From Dehalococcoidia bacterium UBA6495 (GTDB lineage: Bacteria > Chloroflexota > Dehalococcoidia > Lucifugimonadales > UBA826), in contig DJMH01000049.1 of the NCBI GenBank assembly GCA_002435305.1, forward strand, positions 1 through 17,464: a DNA stretch of 17,464 nucleotides, read 5' to 3'. The notes beneath the pieces were generated by a model. That model was not told where the DNA came from, searched no databases, and saw nothing but the letters and a program-made list of their open reading frames with translations. A program made the position numbers and the translations under genes. Shown here in pieces: positions 1-8,123 of the stretch. Numbering within the stretch: position 1 is the first letter of the stretch; each line of letters begins with the position of its first letter.

Positions 1-1
1 T

Positions 2-403
2 TTGGTGACAACTCACGTCATGCAGGAAGTAGAAAATACCTGTGAGAGAGTTCTCCTCATAAACAGAGGTCAGCTTGTAGCCGACAGCCCAGTCGATGAA
101 ATTTTTCAACTCACGCCAGGGCTAAGAAAAATATATGTGGAGGCTGAAGGTAATCAAATTGAATCAGGCCTCTCCGCATTAGATTCGGTAGATTCTGTCC
201 AACGATTGGACCCCATTGATTCTAGAAAAAGGTACATCGTTAATCTGTCAGGCTCAGAAGACCCAAGACCATCTATATTTAAGACTGCTGCTAGTAATGG
301 ATGGATATTGTGGGAATTGCATGAAGAACGTATGCGTCTAGAAGACGTATTCCACACCCTCACATCAGAAAATGAGAGTGAGAGGTCACTACAAAAGTCA
401 TGA
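2..403 (+). CDS. ABC transporter ATP-binding protein, 3' fragment (GldA-like)
   Basis: This is the C-terminal part of an ABC ATPase; the gene is cut by the left edge of the window, so Walker A, the signature motif and Walker B are missing. The visible part opens with the H-loop (TTHVMQEVE, His about residue 5 of the fragment), followed by the typical LLINRGQLVADSPVDEIF end of the nucleotide-binding domain and then a roughly 90-residue C-terminal extension of the kind found on ABC-2 exporter ATPases. It would hydrolyse ATP on the cytoplasmic face to drive the permease encoded next. Its TGA overlaps the ATG of that permease in ATGA (400-403), so the two are translationally coupled. The GldA-like label rests on the GldF/GldG partner downstream; the ABC ATPase call itself is firm. 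Confidence 0.88.
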   Translation: MVTTHVMQEVENTCERVLLINRGQLVADSPVDEIFQLTPGLRKIYVEAEGNQIESGLSALDSVDSVQRLDPIDSRKRYIVNLSGSEDPRPSIFKTAASNGWILWELHEERMRLEDVFHTLTSENESERSLQKS

Positions 404-2697
404 AGTCTCCGTTTTTAGCTTTAATCAAAAAGGATCTCAAAGGATATTTTGACCAACCCACCGGTTATATATTAATCGTGGTATTTGTCGCTATGTTGTC
501 TTGGTCATTCTTCCAATCAGCCCTCTTAATCGGAGAGGCTTCTCTAAGACCTTTATTCACCGTGGACTTCGCCATTGACAAGCCGTCCTTACCGTGGCTA
601 TTAGCCCTATTTATACCGGCCGCCACAATGAGATTACTGTCCGAAGAACAGCGGGACGGGACCTTAGAAACTCTACTTACCCAGCCTATTAGAGGTTGGA
701 TTGTGCTTTTAGCAAAATTCACATCAGGATTATTGTTTGTGTCGATAGCTATCGTAGCTACCGTCGGAATACCTCTATCTTTAACCAGTGCTGGAGATTT
801 AGATTGGGGTGCCTCAATTTCCCAATATATTGGGAGTATTTTTCTTGCTGGCTGCTTGGTTTCTATAGGATTATTTACCTCTAGCCTTACGCGAAACCAA
901 ATAGTCTCTTTCATACTCGGACTGACCGTAAGCATGGCTCTCATGATAATGGGGCTAGAAATCGTAGCAGTAACCTTACCTTCCACTTTTGCCAATTTAC
1001 TGCAGTTGTTAAGTCCCATAACTCACTTCGACAACATTGGAAGAGGCATTATGGATTTTAGGGACATACTTTACTTCTTGTCTCTGATTTCAACGTTCCT
1101 TAGCGGGACCTTTCTGATAATGAGAAGTAGGACACTGAGCCATAAAACACCTCAATACCGAAACTTACAACTTGGAGTAGCTGGGTTTATCGTCCTTAGC
1201 ATCCTCGTGGGGTGGTTCGGAACTTCAATTAAAGGCAGATTGGACCTTACCGAAGATAAAATTTTCACCTTAAGCCCAGCAACCGAAGAAATTGTGAGCC
1301 AACTAGATGATTTACTAACAATAGACATATACATGTCCAAAGATCCTCCTGTACAAGTTTCGCCAGTGTCGAGGGATATTAATGACTTCTTAGACGATGT
1401 GGAGTCCAGTTCAGATGGAATGGTCAAGGTGGCACGGCATTTTCCAGAAGATGACGAAAAAGCTTTGAAGAAGGCAGCTAACGCCGGGATACCCCCGATT
1501 CAGTTTAATGTCAGATCCCAAGGAGAATTACAAATCAAAACAGGCTATATGGGATTGGCGCTAACCTACCTAGACAAGCGTGAAGTAGTCCCTTTCATAC
1601 AAAGTGTCGATGGATTTGAATACCGGCTCGCCAGTTTGGTTAACAAGATGCTTGACGATAGATCCCAAAAGAAAATTGTCGCATTTTTATCAGGCCACCA
1701 GGAAATGGAAATATCCCAGGAATTACAGTCTTTTGCCTCAGTTTTAAATCAACAATACCAAGTAAAAACATTAGCGACTGACGAAGGTGTTCCAATCGAT
1801 CTGGAAGGTGTGGATGTACTCATGATTACATCTCCCAAATCCCGGATAGGAGAAACTCACAGGGAATCCATCAAAGATTATATATCCAGTGGTGGTAAGG
1901 CTTTCATAGCTATAGAACCGGTCCTCGTAGACTTCAACCAATTAGCTGGCATATCAAACAGAGACAGTTCGGCAGATTTCATATTATCGGAATTTGGTAT
2001 ATCTGTGGAGTCAGATTTAGCGTTCGATCTCCAGTCGAATGAAACCCTAGCCTTTGGAACTGGAGGTGCTGGAAATGTGTACCTACCCTATCCATATTGG
2101 GTAAAGGCAAACGTTATTGACAGTAAAATAGGCGGGGAAGTCAGTAATGTAGTCATGCCTTGGGCTAGCACAGTTGGTATATTAGACCTACCGGATTCCC
2201 AATACATTGTGAGTCCATTGATTTCAACCACTGAATTCGGTTTGATCGACATGAATTTTAGAAATCTGAGACCGAATTCTCCCACATTCTCTGAAGCCAT
2301 TGGAGATAACTTTGTTCAAAGTGACCTCGGCGTGGCTCTGGAACATAGCAATGGTTCCAGAATGGTCATCATAGGAGATGCTGACTGGATCTCCGAAACT
2401 GCGACTCGTTTTAACAGTAACATCCTATTAGGACTCAACATCATCGACTGGCTTGCCCAGGAGGATAACTTAGCTTCAGTAAGATCAAAGGTGGTTTCCG
2501 AACGTAACTTGGTATTTTCCTCTGACAGTCACAGAAATATAGTGCAATACTCAAACATAGGAGGAGTGCCCTTAGCTTTCGTCATTTTAGGACTTGTCAG
2601 GTTCATGCACCGCAGAAGCAAAGGATTCAGAAACAGGTGGGGAGTAGGATCAAATGCCAAAAGTGATCCCCCCCCCCAGAACGAGGTTTCAGGTTAA
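400..2697 (+). CDS. ABC-2 permease fused to GldG-like extracytoplasmic domain
   Basis: A 765-residue membrane protein that joins two parts often encoded separately as GldF and GldG. Residues 1-245 form an ABC-2 type permease with about six hydrophobic segments and the GldF-type stretch around 65-97 (FIPAATMRLLSEEQRDGTLE). After another membrane segment near 258-275 comes the GldG signature (RLDLTEDKIFTLSPATEEI, 280-298) and a large extracytoplasmic ABC_transp_aux-type domain to about 715. A final membrane segment lies at about 720-735, followed by a basic, Pro-rich cytoplasmic tail. It probably forms an exporter with the upstream ATPase; the substrate is unknown. Gliding is not implied, because such modules are widespread in non-gliding bacteria. 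The tail codons 757-759 lie in a ten-C run (2668-2677), and the stop overlaps the next start in TAATG. Confidence 0.85.
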   Translation: MKSPFLALIKKDLKGYFDQPTGYILIVVFVAMLSWSFFQSALLIGEASLRPLFTVDFAIDKPSLPWLLALFIPAATMRLLSEEQRDGTLETLLTQPIRGWIVLLAKFTSGLLFVSIAIVATVGIPLSLTSAGDLDWGASISQYIGSIFLAGCLVSIGLFTSSLTRNQIVSFILGLTVSMALMIMGLEIVAVTLPSTFANLLQLLSPITHFDNIGRGIMDFRDILYFLSLISTFLSGTFLIMRSRTLSHKTPQYRNLQLGVAGFIVLSILVGWFGTSIKGRLDLTEDKIFTLSPATEEIVSQLDDLLTIDIYMSKDPPVQVSPVSRDINDFLDDVESSSDGMVKVARHFPEDDEKALKKAANAGIPPIQFNVRSQGELQIKTGYMGLALTYLDKREVVPFIQSVDGFEYRLASLVNKMLDDRSQKKIVAFLSGHQEMEISQELQSFASVLNQQYQVKTLATDEGVPIDLEGVDVLMITSPKSRIGETHRESIKDYISSGGKAFIAIEPVLVDFNQLAGISNRDSSADFILSEFGISVESDLAFDLQSNETLAFGTGGAGNVYLPYPYWVKANVIDSKIGGEVSNVVMPWASTVGILDLPDSQYIVSPLISTTEFGLIDMNFRNLRPNSPTFSEAIGDNFVQSDLGVALEHSNGSRMVIIGDADWISETATRFNSNILLGLNIIDWLAQEDNLASVRSKVVSERNLVFSSDSHRNIVQYSNIGGVPLAFVILGLVRFMHRRSKGFRNRWGVGSNAKSDPPPQNEVSG
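2668..2677 (+). repeat. C10 homopolymer inside the permease gene
   Basis: Ten consecutive C residues encode three Pro codons plus the first base of the next codon, nine codons before the stop. The surrounding DNA is AT-leaning, which makes the run stand out. Reading through by hand, a shift equal to one extra C puts the permease in frame with the next gene with no stop between. A shift equal to one missing C continues past the normal stop and ends at the TGA at 2786-2788. Confidence 0.95.
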
Positions 2698-3641
2698 TGA
2701 AAAGCAGGCAAGTTGGATACGTACTTATAGCATTGATAGTCATAGGAATCTCGGGACTATTTTACAGAATTGTTATAGGCGGTACTGACGAATTTATTTT
2801 AGAGGGGCTTTTACCCATAAGCGAAGATATTATAAATCAGGTCGATATTAAGACGAATGATGGGTTATCATCCGAATTGATAAAGGTCAATGACTCCAAT
2901 TGGGAAGTGGCCGATAATCCGATTTTCGTTCCAAAATTAGCTGCCTTTTGGGAACATGTGGACGATGTGTCTGGGGCTCAACTAGTTGCTAAAAAGGCTA
3001 AATACCACCAGTTATTAGGTGTAGATGACGAAAGTAGTACCAAAATTTCTTTCTTTGTAGGACCCTCCCTTCAGGAGCAATTTCATATTGGGAAATGGTC
3101 ACCGGAAGTAAGGCTTTGTTATGTGAGAAAATCTGGCAAAAATGAAGTGTATTCCATACCCTGCTCTCAAAATGGTATTTTCTCCTCAGACCCCGATTCT
3201 TGGAGAAATCCTATTGTAATTTCGATACCACCGGCAGATGTAATGTCTTTTGATTTTATCTACCCAAACAGTGATGAGAATTTTTCTATATATAAAACTC
3301 AAGAAAGCGATTGGGTGGTTGTAGACTCAGATGGAATGCTTGAAGGCCCAGCGAACCTTCAAGTAATGGATTATTTATTGCAATCAGTCCAGGTCCTACC
3401 GGCAGCAGGGTTTGAGAATGACCTGGCCGCCAAATCTCTCGATTTCGACGCTCCCGATGGCTCAGTACGCATAAACACATCGGAAGAATCTAATTCACCG
3501 ACAACACGGTTGAAATTAATAAAGAAAGACGACGAGTCCTATTATGTAAAAACACCAACCCAATCTACCGTATTTCTAATTCAATACATATTAGGTGATT
3601 TTTTATTGATGAAGAAATCAGATATTTTAGTATCTGACTAA
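2697..3641 (+). CDS. DUF4340-like membrane-anchored protein
   Basis: A 314-residue protein with one N-terminal membrane anchor (about residues 6-24, preceded by MKSRQ) and a soluble remainder expected outside the membrane. Its build matches the DUF4340 family that follows GldG-type genes: repeated short beta-rich stretches such as WEVADNP and WVVVDSDG, and no catalytic motif that I can see. Function is unknown; the neighbourhood implies an accessory subunit of the ABC exporter. The start overlaps the previous stop by one base (TAATG), which indicates translational coupling. The gene ends nine bases before the oppositely oriented plsY-like gene, with no clear terminator hairpin between. Family assignment is from overall pattern and position, so it is moderately sure. 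Confidence 0.7.
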   Translation: MKSRQVGYVLIALIVIGISGLFYRIVIGGTDEFILEGLLPISEDIINQVDIKTNDGLSSELIKVNDSNWEVADNPIFVPKLAAFWEHVDDVSGAQLVAKKAKYHQLLGVDDESSTKISFFVGPSLQEQFHIGKWSPEVRLCYVRKSGKNEVYSIPCSQNGIFSSDPDSWRNPIVISIPPADVMSFDFIYPNSDENFSIYKTQESDWVVVDSDGMLEGPANLQVMDYLLQSVQVLPAAGFENDLAAKSLDFDAPDGSVRINTSEESNSPTTRLKLIKKDDESYYVKTPTQSTVFLIQYILGDFLLMKKSDILVSD

Positions 3642-3650
3642 GGAACCAGT

Positions 3651-4250
3651 TCATTCGGACTGTCTAGCAATTCTCCTTCTCCGTGCGTGACCTCTCATCG
3701 CGTGGGCTAAAATCAGCAATACAACCGCAGTAAATCCAACAGCAATATCCTTATCTCTGTCGAAGATATACGTAAGGAACAAAATAGCCAAGTAACCAAA
3801 GATTATGCTAGTTAAAGAGGTTACCCAAAGTTTCTGAGCCAGGACAGAGGCTATACCTGCAACGAACAAAGCAAAAAAACCTATTCCACCAAACAAAGCG
3901 ATAGCAATGCCACCAGCAATGGCCATCCCGTCCCCTCCTTTAAAGCGAGTGAATATAGAATTCCAATGACCAAATATTGCTGCACATGCTGGAAGTAAAA
4001 TTAAAGGTCCCTCCACACCCATCATGCCTGATACTATGACCGCCAAGGCTCCCTTTGTTATATCAAACACAAGAACTATTAGAGCCGACCCGCGACCTAC
4101 ATTCTTCAAAACATTGGAGGCCCCTGCCAGGCCAGTCCCAATAGAAAATATGTCTATTCCTTTTCTTCTACTGATTCTGTGGGCAAAGGGAAGGGCGCCA
4201 AATATATAACTAACCAAACAGGCTAATATAAGTGTCAAATATTCTTCCAT
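3651..4250 (-). CDS. PlsY-like glycerol-3-phosphate acyltransferase, divergent motifs
   Basis: A 199-residue protein with several hydrophobic segments and the overall PlsY pattern: an N-terminal SYIFGALPFAHRI stretch (14-26), a glycine-rich motif at 38-49 (GTGLAGASNVLK) and a motif at 94-108 (GHWNSIFTRFKGGDG). PlsY transfers an acyl group from acyl-phosphate to glycerol-3-phosphate in the membrane, the first step of phospholipid synthesis. Several normally strict positions differ: GSGN reads GTGL, the Arg that follows NV-x in the family is Lys, FKGGKG reads FKGGDG, and the C-terminal HRxN-type segment is replaced by a basic tail. It is therefore a distant family member, perhaps a second copy with changed activity. 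It starts 97 bases after the mutase small-subunit gene on the same strand; no good ribosome site is visible before the ATG. Confidence 0.75.
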   Translation of the reverse strand: MEEYLTLILACLVSYIFGALPFAHRISRRKGIDIFSIGTGLAGASNVLKNVGRGSALIVLVFDITKGALAVIVSGMMGVEGPLILLPACAAIFGHWNSIFTRFKGGDGMAIAGGIAIALFGGIGFFALFVAGIASVLAQKLWVTSLTSIIFGYLAILFLTYIFDRDKDIAVGFTAVVLLILAHAMRGHARRRRIARQSE

Positions 4251-4346
4251 TTATAATATTCTCATACAAAAATTCAGGAGTTAATACTAACTTAGTTCCA
4301 ACAAACTAGCATTCAAGGAGTGAATTTCAAGTTAAATTTTCAAAAC

Positions 4347-4742
4347 CTATCTGACTGATTCTTGGATGAACGTAACTATATCTGAAGTTGATGTACCAGG
4401 GCCAAATATACCCTTTATGCCTATATCAGTAAGGTAGTTATGGTCTGACTCAGGTATTATCCCGCCTGCAACAATCAAGGTATCCCCCATTTCCCTCTTA
4501 TTTAACTCACTGATGATCTGAGGGAAGAGTTCAATATGGGCACCCGACAATATACTGAGACCAATTACATCTACATCCTCTTGCATTGCTGCTTGAGCTA
4601 TCATTTCCGGGGTTTGTCTGATACCGGTGTAAATCACCTCCATACCTGCATCACGAAGTGCCCGCGCTATCACTTTGGCACCCCTATCGTGACCATCCAA
4701 CCCCGGCTTAGCAACCAGTACTCTAATAATTTTGGATGTCAT
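4347..4742 (-). CDS. Methylmalonyl-CoA mutase, B12-binding small subunit
   Basis: A stand-alone cobalamin-binding domain of 131 residues. It carries the three B12 marks in order: DGHDRG (16-21, His18 as the lower axial cobalt ligand), SxL within GLSILSGAH (63-65) and GG in VAGGIIP (93-94). With the separately encoded large subunit (6356-8008) it makes adenosylcobalamin-dependent mutase, which converts (R)-methylmalonyl-CoA to succinyl-CoA. Split mutases of this form are common in archaea and several bacterial phyla. A GGAG site five bases before the ATG overlaps the end of the epimerase gene, whose stop is one base away, so the two are co-translated. No MeaB-type chaperone gene is present in the window. 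Confidence 0.93.
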   Translation of the reverse strand: MTSKIIRVLVAKPGLDGHDRGAKVIARALRDAGMEVIYTGIRQTPEMIAQAAMQEDVDVIGLSILSGAHIELFPQIISELNKREMGDTLIVAGGIIPESDHNYLTDIGIKGIFGPGTSTSDIVTFIQESVR

Positions 4743-4743
4743 A

Positions 4744-5178
4744 TCATCTCCGAGCCGTTTTTTGATCCACTAATTCTATTAAAACGCCTCTGGTGGACTT
4801 TGGATGTATAAACCCTATGGTTCCCGATAAACCGTCCCGTGGTTCTTTATCGATCAGCTGCACTCCCGCAAGATCTAGGTCATTGAGTTTGGATTCCAGA
4901 TTATCTACCTCGAAGCATATGTGGTGAACTCCTTCTCCTCTTTTTTCTATGAATTTAGCAACTCCATTTTCATTGTCGATAGGTTGAATAAATTCCAGTT
5001 GAGAAGCACCAACCCTCACTAAGGCTGCTTTGACACCCTGATCTTCGATAGTTTCTATTTCCCCGGACTTAGTAACTCCAAACAGATTTTCATAAAATGC
5101 TAGAGTCTCTTCAATATTCAATACAGCAATGCACACATGATTTATGTGCCTGGCGCTACATGTAGATTCGTTATTCAC
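4744..5178 (-). CDS. mce: Methylmalonyl-CoA epimerase
   Basis: A 144-residue vicinal-oxygen-chelate protein that interconverts (S)- and (R)-methylmalonyl-CoA, supplying the isomer the mutase needs. The expected metal ligands can be placed: His14 (HINHVCIAV), a Glu near 62 (LEFIQP), His85 or His86 (GVHHICFEV) and Glu135 (VLIELVDQ). Length is normal for the family. The start is a GTG at 5178, seven bases after AAGGA, which itself lies in the last codons of the acyl-CoA dehydrogenase gene; the intergenic gap is four bases. Position between the dehydrogenase and the mutase small subunit supports the assignment over other VOC enzymes. Confidence 0.93.
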   Translation of the reverse strand: MNNESTCSARHINHVCIAVLNIEETLAFYENLFGVTKSGEIETIEDQGVKAALVRVGASQLEFIQPIDNENGVAKFIEKRGEGVHHICFEVDNLESKLNDLDLAGVQLIDKEPRDGLSGTIGFIHPKSTRGVLIELVDQKTARR

Positions 5179-5182
5179 CTAA

Positions 5183-6334
5183 TTATCCTTGTTTTTTTAA
5201 AATGTTTTTTGCAATAACTAATTTTTGAATTTCGGAAGTCCCCTCATATATTTCTGTGACCCTGGCATCTCTAAAGTACCTTTCCACAGGTGTTGGAGCG
5301 AAATATCCTGTAGCTCCATGTATTTGAACGGCCTTGTGGGCACTCTCCATTGCCACTTTAGATCCGTACAGTTTTGACATAGAGGCTTCCGTCGCAAATG
5401 GTAGGTTCGCGTCCCTTAGTGATGCAGATTTCATCACTAATTGCCTAGCTGCCTCAATTTCGGTAGCCATCTCCGCAATCATCCACTGTATCCCTTGTAA
5501 ATCTGAAAGGGGCCCACCGAAAGCTTCTCGATGTATTGCATAATCAACGGCCGCTTCCAAGGCTGCTTGTGCTATCCCAACGCATTGAGCCCCAATTGAA
5601 ATCCTACTTGCATTTAAAACTTCCATAGTTTGCCTAAACCCTTGCTCGTCCTCGCCCATCCTGTTTTTTACCGGAACCAGCACGTTATCAAAAATGATCT
5701 CCCCAACAGTAGAAGCCCTGACTCCCATTTTTCCATGAAGTTGGTTTGTCACTATGCCCTCAGTATTTGATTCCACTATTAAGGCTTCTATACCCTTATG
5801 GTTTTTGGATGTGTCCGAGGTTGCCAAAGTCACAAAAATAGAGGCTTCGGGAGCATTACTAATCCAAGTCTTTATGCCATTCACTACGTAGTGTCCATTA
5901 GACCTGACAGCCGAAGTTTTTATAGCTGCAGCATCACTCCCAGCTCCAGGTTCCGACAAAGCAAAAGCCCCGACTTTTTTGCCTGATGCAAGATCCGGTA
6001 AATAGTTACGTTTTTGTTCCTCGCTACCAAACATATTTATAAATTGGGTGCATAAGGATAGATGAGCTATATAAATTACCGAAGTAGCGGCGCATCCCTT
6101 CGCTATTTCTTCAGCGGCTATTGCCAATTGCCGTGTCGTTCCTCCACTACCGCCATATTCCTCAGGTATCGTCAGGCCGAATAAACCCAATTCACCAATC
6201 TCAGTTACGTTATCCCAAGGAAACAATCCACTTTCATCGTATCCAGCCGCTCTAGGGGCCAATTCATTTTTTGAATAATCGGATACTGTGTTTTTCAATA
6301 AAATTTCATCATCACTTAAAAGAAGATCAGACAT
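5183..6334 (-). CDS. Acyl-CoA dehydrogenase
   Basis: A 383-residue FAD flavoenzyme that introduces the alpha-beta double bond into an acyl-CoA and passes electrons to electron-transfer flavoprotein. Family marks are present: FALSEPGAGSDAA near 134-146, WISNA (about 167), the RISIGAQCVGIAQAALEAA helix, and IYEGTSEIQ near the C-terminus with the probable catalytic base Glu364, placed as in short- and medium-chain enzymes. Length is typical. A clear AGGAG lies seven bases before the ATG. It sits between the mutase large subunit and the epimerase, so its substrate may be a short or branched acyl-CoA whose breakdown gives propionyl-CoA; the chain length cannot be read from sequence alone. Confidence 0.92.
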   Translation of the reverse strand: MSDLLLSDDEILLKNTVSDYSKNELAPRAAGYDESGLFPWDNVTEIGELGLFGLTIPEEYGGSGGTTRQLAIAAEEIAKGCAATSVIYIAHLSLCTQFINMFGSEEQKRNYLPDLASGKKVGAFALSEPGAGSDAAAIKTSAVRSNGHYVVNGIKTWISNAPEASIFVTLATSDTSKNHKGIEALIVESNTEGIVTNQLHGKMGVRASTVGEIIFDNVLVPVKNRMGEDEQGFRQTMEVLNASRISIGAQCVGIAQAALEAAVDYAIHREAFGGPLSDLQGIQWMIAEMATEIEAARQLVMKSASLRDANLPFATEASMSKLYGSKVAMESAHKAVQIHGATGYFAPTPVERYFRDARVTEIYEGTSEIQKLVIAKNILKKQG

Positions 6335-6355
6335 TTTTTAACTCCTCTCAGTCCC

Positions 6356-8008
6356 TTAAAATGGGGTGAATTCTGTTTGTTCTCCAAAAATGTCCCGGAA
6401 TAAATCTGATATTTCTCCCACCGTGGCATATGATTCCACGCACTTTATTAATGCTGGCATTGTATTTGATCCACCTCTGGTTGCGACCCGCAAATTTTCT
6501 AAGGATTCGTGTACCTCTTTATCGTTTCGTTCAGATTTCATTTTTGCCAATCTTGCCAGCTGATTTTGAGTTTCACTAGGGGATATTGTTTGCAATTTTT
6601 CAATCGGGGGAGTCGGTGACTGATATTGATTAACCCCGACCACCACTCTATCTAGGCTTTCTACCTCTTTTTGGTGTTGGTAGGCGCTGTTATGAATTTC
6701 TTGTATCTGAAATCCTTCCCTGATTGCCTCTACAGCTCCCCCCATCCCATCCATAGATTCAATATACTTAAATGCCTGGGATTCCAATTCATCAGTAAGA
6801 TGTTCGACATAATAGGAGCCTGCCAGTGGGTCCACTGATTCAGACACTCCGCTTTCGTGGGCCAGTATTTGTTGGGTCCTGAGAGATATTTGAACTGATT
6901 CTTCTGTAGGTAAGGCTAATGCTTCATCCTTGGAATTTACATGCAGTGACTGTGTCCCCCCTAATACAGCCGCCAAGGCTTGGATTGTCGTTCTTATTAC
7001 GTTGTTATCGGGCTGCTGGGCAGTCAAGGTCACCCCTGCTGTCTGGGTGTGAAAGCGCATCATACAGGAGCGATCATTCTTGGCATTGAACCTTTCTCTC
7101 ATTATTTTGGCCCACATCCTTCTGGCTGCTCGGTATTTGGCGACTTCCTCAAACAGATTGCTTTGGGCAACAAAGAAAAATGACAGACGTCCTGCAAAAG
7201 CATCAACGTCCAAGCCCGAGGATATAGCCGCTTCAACGTAAGCGATAGCATTTGAAAAAGTAAAGGCTAATTCTTGCACTGCGTTGGCTCCGGCCTCGCT
7301 CATATGATAACCACTGATACTTATAGTGTTCCATTTCGGAACGTTATTACTGCAAAACTGGAAGACATCAGTTATCAGACGCATTGATGGCTCGGGGGGA
7401 TAAATATAAGTTCCCCTGGCTATATATTCTTTAAGAATATCGTTTTGTATAGTTCCACTCAACGCCTCTGGCATTACTCCTTGTTTCTTGGCTACTGCAA
7501 TATACAAAGCCAGAAGGACCGAAGCGGTGGCATTTATAGTCATAGATGTACTTACTTTATCCAAGGGAATCTTATCAAACAAAATTTCCATATCGGCCAG
7601 ACTAGATATCGGTACGCCGGTACGTCCTACCTCGCCTGTTGCCATTGGGTGATCTGAGTCATATCCCGTTTGAGTTGGTAAATCGAACGCTACACTTAAT
7701 CCCGTCTGGCCTTGATCCAGTAGGTATCGGTACCTTCGATTCGACTCCTCCGGAGAAGCTAGCCCCGCGTATTGCCTCATAGTCCAGAGGCGGCCCCTGT
7801 ACATGTTTGCCTGAACGCCGCGGGTAAAAGGGTATTCCCCTGGGTATTCATCTGTAAATTCAGTGGGCCCTGGTTTGGTTCGTTCGGAATAGATGGTGTT
7901 TATCGGTATCCCCGACGTCGTTTCAAAGGAATCCCTTCTTTCACCGAATCTCTCTTTTAAAGGATTCAGTGTAGTCTCTTCCCATTCCTCTAATGTTCTT
8001 TTTGCCAT
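6356..8008 (-). CDS. Methylmalonyl-CoA mutase, large (catalytic) subunit
   Basis: A 550-residue TIM-barrel subunit without its own B12 domain; the partner is encoded at 4347-4742. Strong family stretches include MRQYAGL (78-83), LSVAFDLPTQTGYDSD (104-119), GTIQNDILKEYIARGTYIYPP and SISGYHMSEAG. The substrate-reading pair matches methylmalonyl-CoA mutase: Tyr80 (Tyr89 in the Propionibacterium enzyme) and Arg198 (Arg207). Isobutyryl-CoA mutase has Phe and Gln at these places. The open frame extends to a TTG at 8029, but the ATG at 8008 is preferred: it gives the normal N-terminus MAKRTLEEWEE and has GGAG ten bases upstream. It is the first gene of a minus-strand run with acyl-CoA dehydrogenase, epimerase and small subunit. 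Confidence 0.95.
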   Translation of the reverse strand: MAKRTLEEWEETTLNPLKERFGERRDSFETTSGIPINTIYSERTKPGPTEFTDEYPGEYPFTRGVQANMYRGRLWTMRQYAGLASPEESNRRYRYLLDQGQTGLSVAFDLPTQTGYDSDHPMATGEVGRTGVPISSLADMEILFDKIPLDKVSTSMTINATASVLLALYIAVAKKQGVMPEALSGTIQNDILKEYIARGTYIYPPEPSMRLITDVFQFCSNNVPKWNTISISGYHMSEAGANAVQELAFTFSNAIAYVEAAISSGLDVDAFAGRLSFFFVAQSNLFEEVAKYRAARRMWAKIMRERFNAKNDRSCMMRFHTQTAGVTLTAQQPDNNVIRTTIQALAAVLGGTQSLHVNSKDEALALPTEESVQISLRTQQILAHESGVSESVDPLAGSYYVEHLTDELESQAFKYIESMDGMGGAVEAIREGFQIQEIHNSAYQHQKEVESLDRVVVGVNQYQSPTPPIEKLQTISPSETQNQLARLAKMKSERNDKEVHESLENLRVATRGGSNTMPALIKCVESYATVGEISDLFRDIFGEQTEFTPF

Positions 8009-8050
8009 AAAACAAATTCTCCAACTCAATTTGATAATATTTCCATTGCG

Positions 8051-8080
8051 AGTTTATTGGGTTATAAAAAAACGTGTCAA
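8051..8080 (-). promoter_or_regulatory. Candidate promoter for the mutase operon
   Basis: Read on the minus strand, a perfect TTGACA (8080-8075) is followed after 18 bases by TAAACT (8056-8051), four of six matches to a sigma-70 -10 box. It lies 43 bases before the mutase ATG. The -35 is good and the -10 weak, so this is tentative. Confidence 0.3.
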
Positions 8081-8123
8081 ACTGATCAGTACGGTGTAAT
8101 GTTGTAACCGCTTTAAGTTTTAA

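Noticed and set aside
465..1019. Long open frame on the minus strand within the permease gene (184 codons)
   Set aside because: It lies wholly antisense to a well-supported membrane protein gene and resembles no family; an antisense shadow.
4311..4325. Inverted repeat ATTCA-AGGAG-TGAAT between the mutase small subunit and the plsY-like gene
   Set aside because: Five-base AT-rich stem, expected by chance; no U-run on the minus strand.
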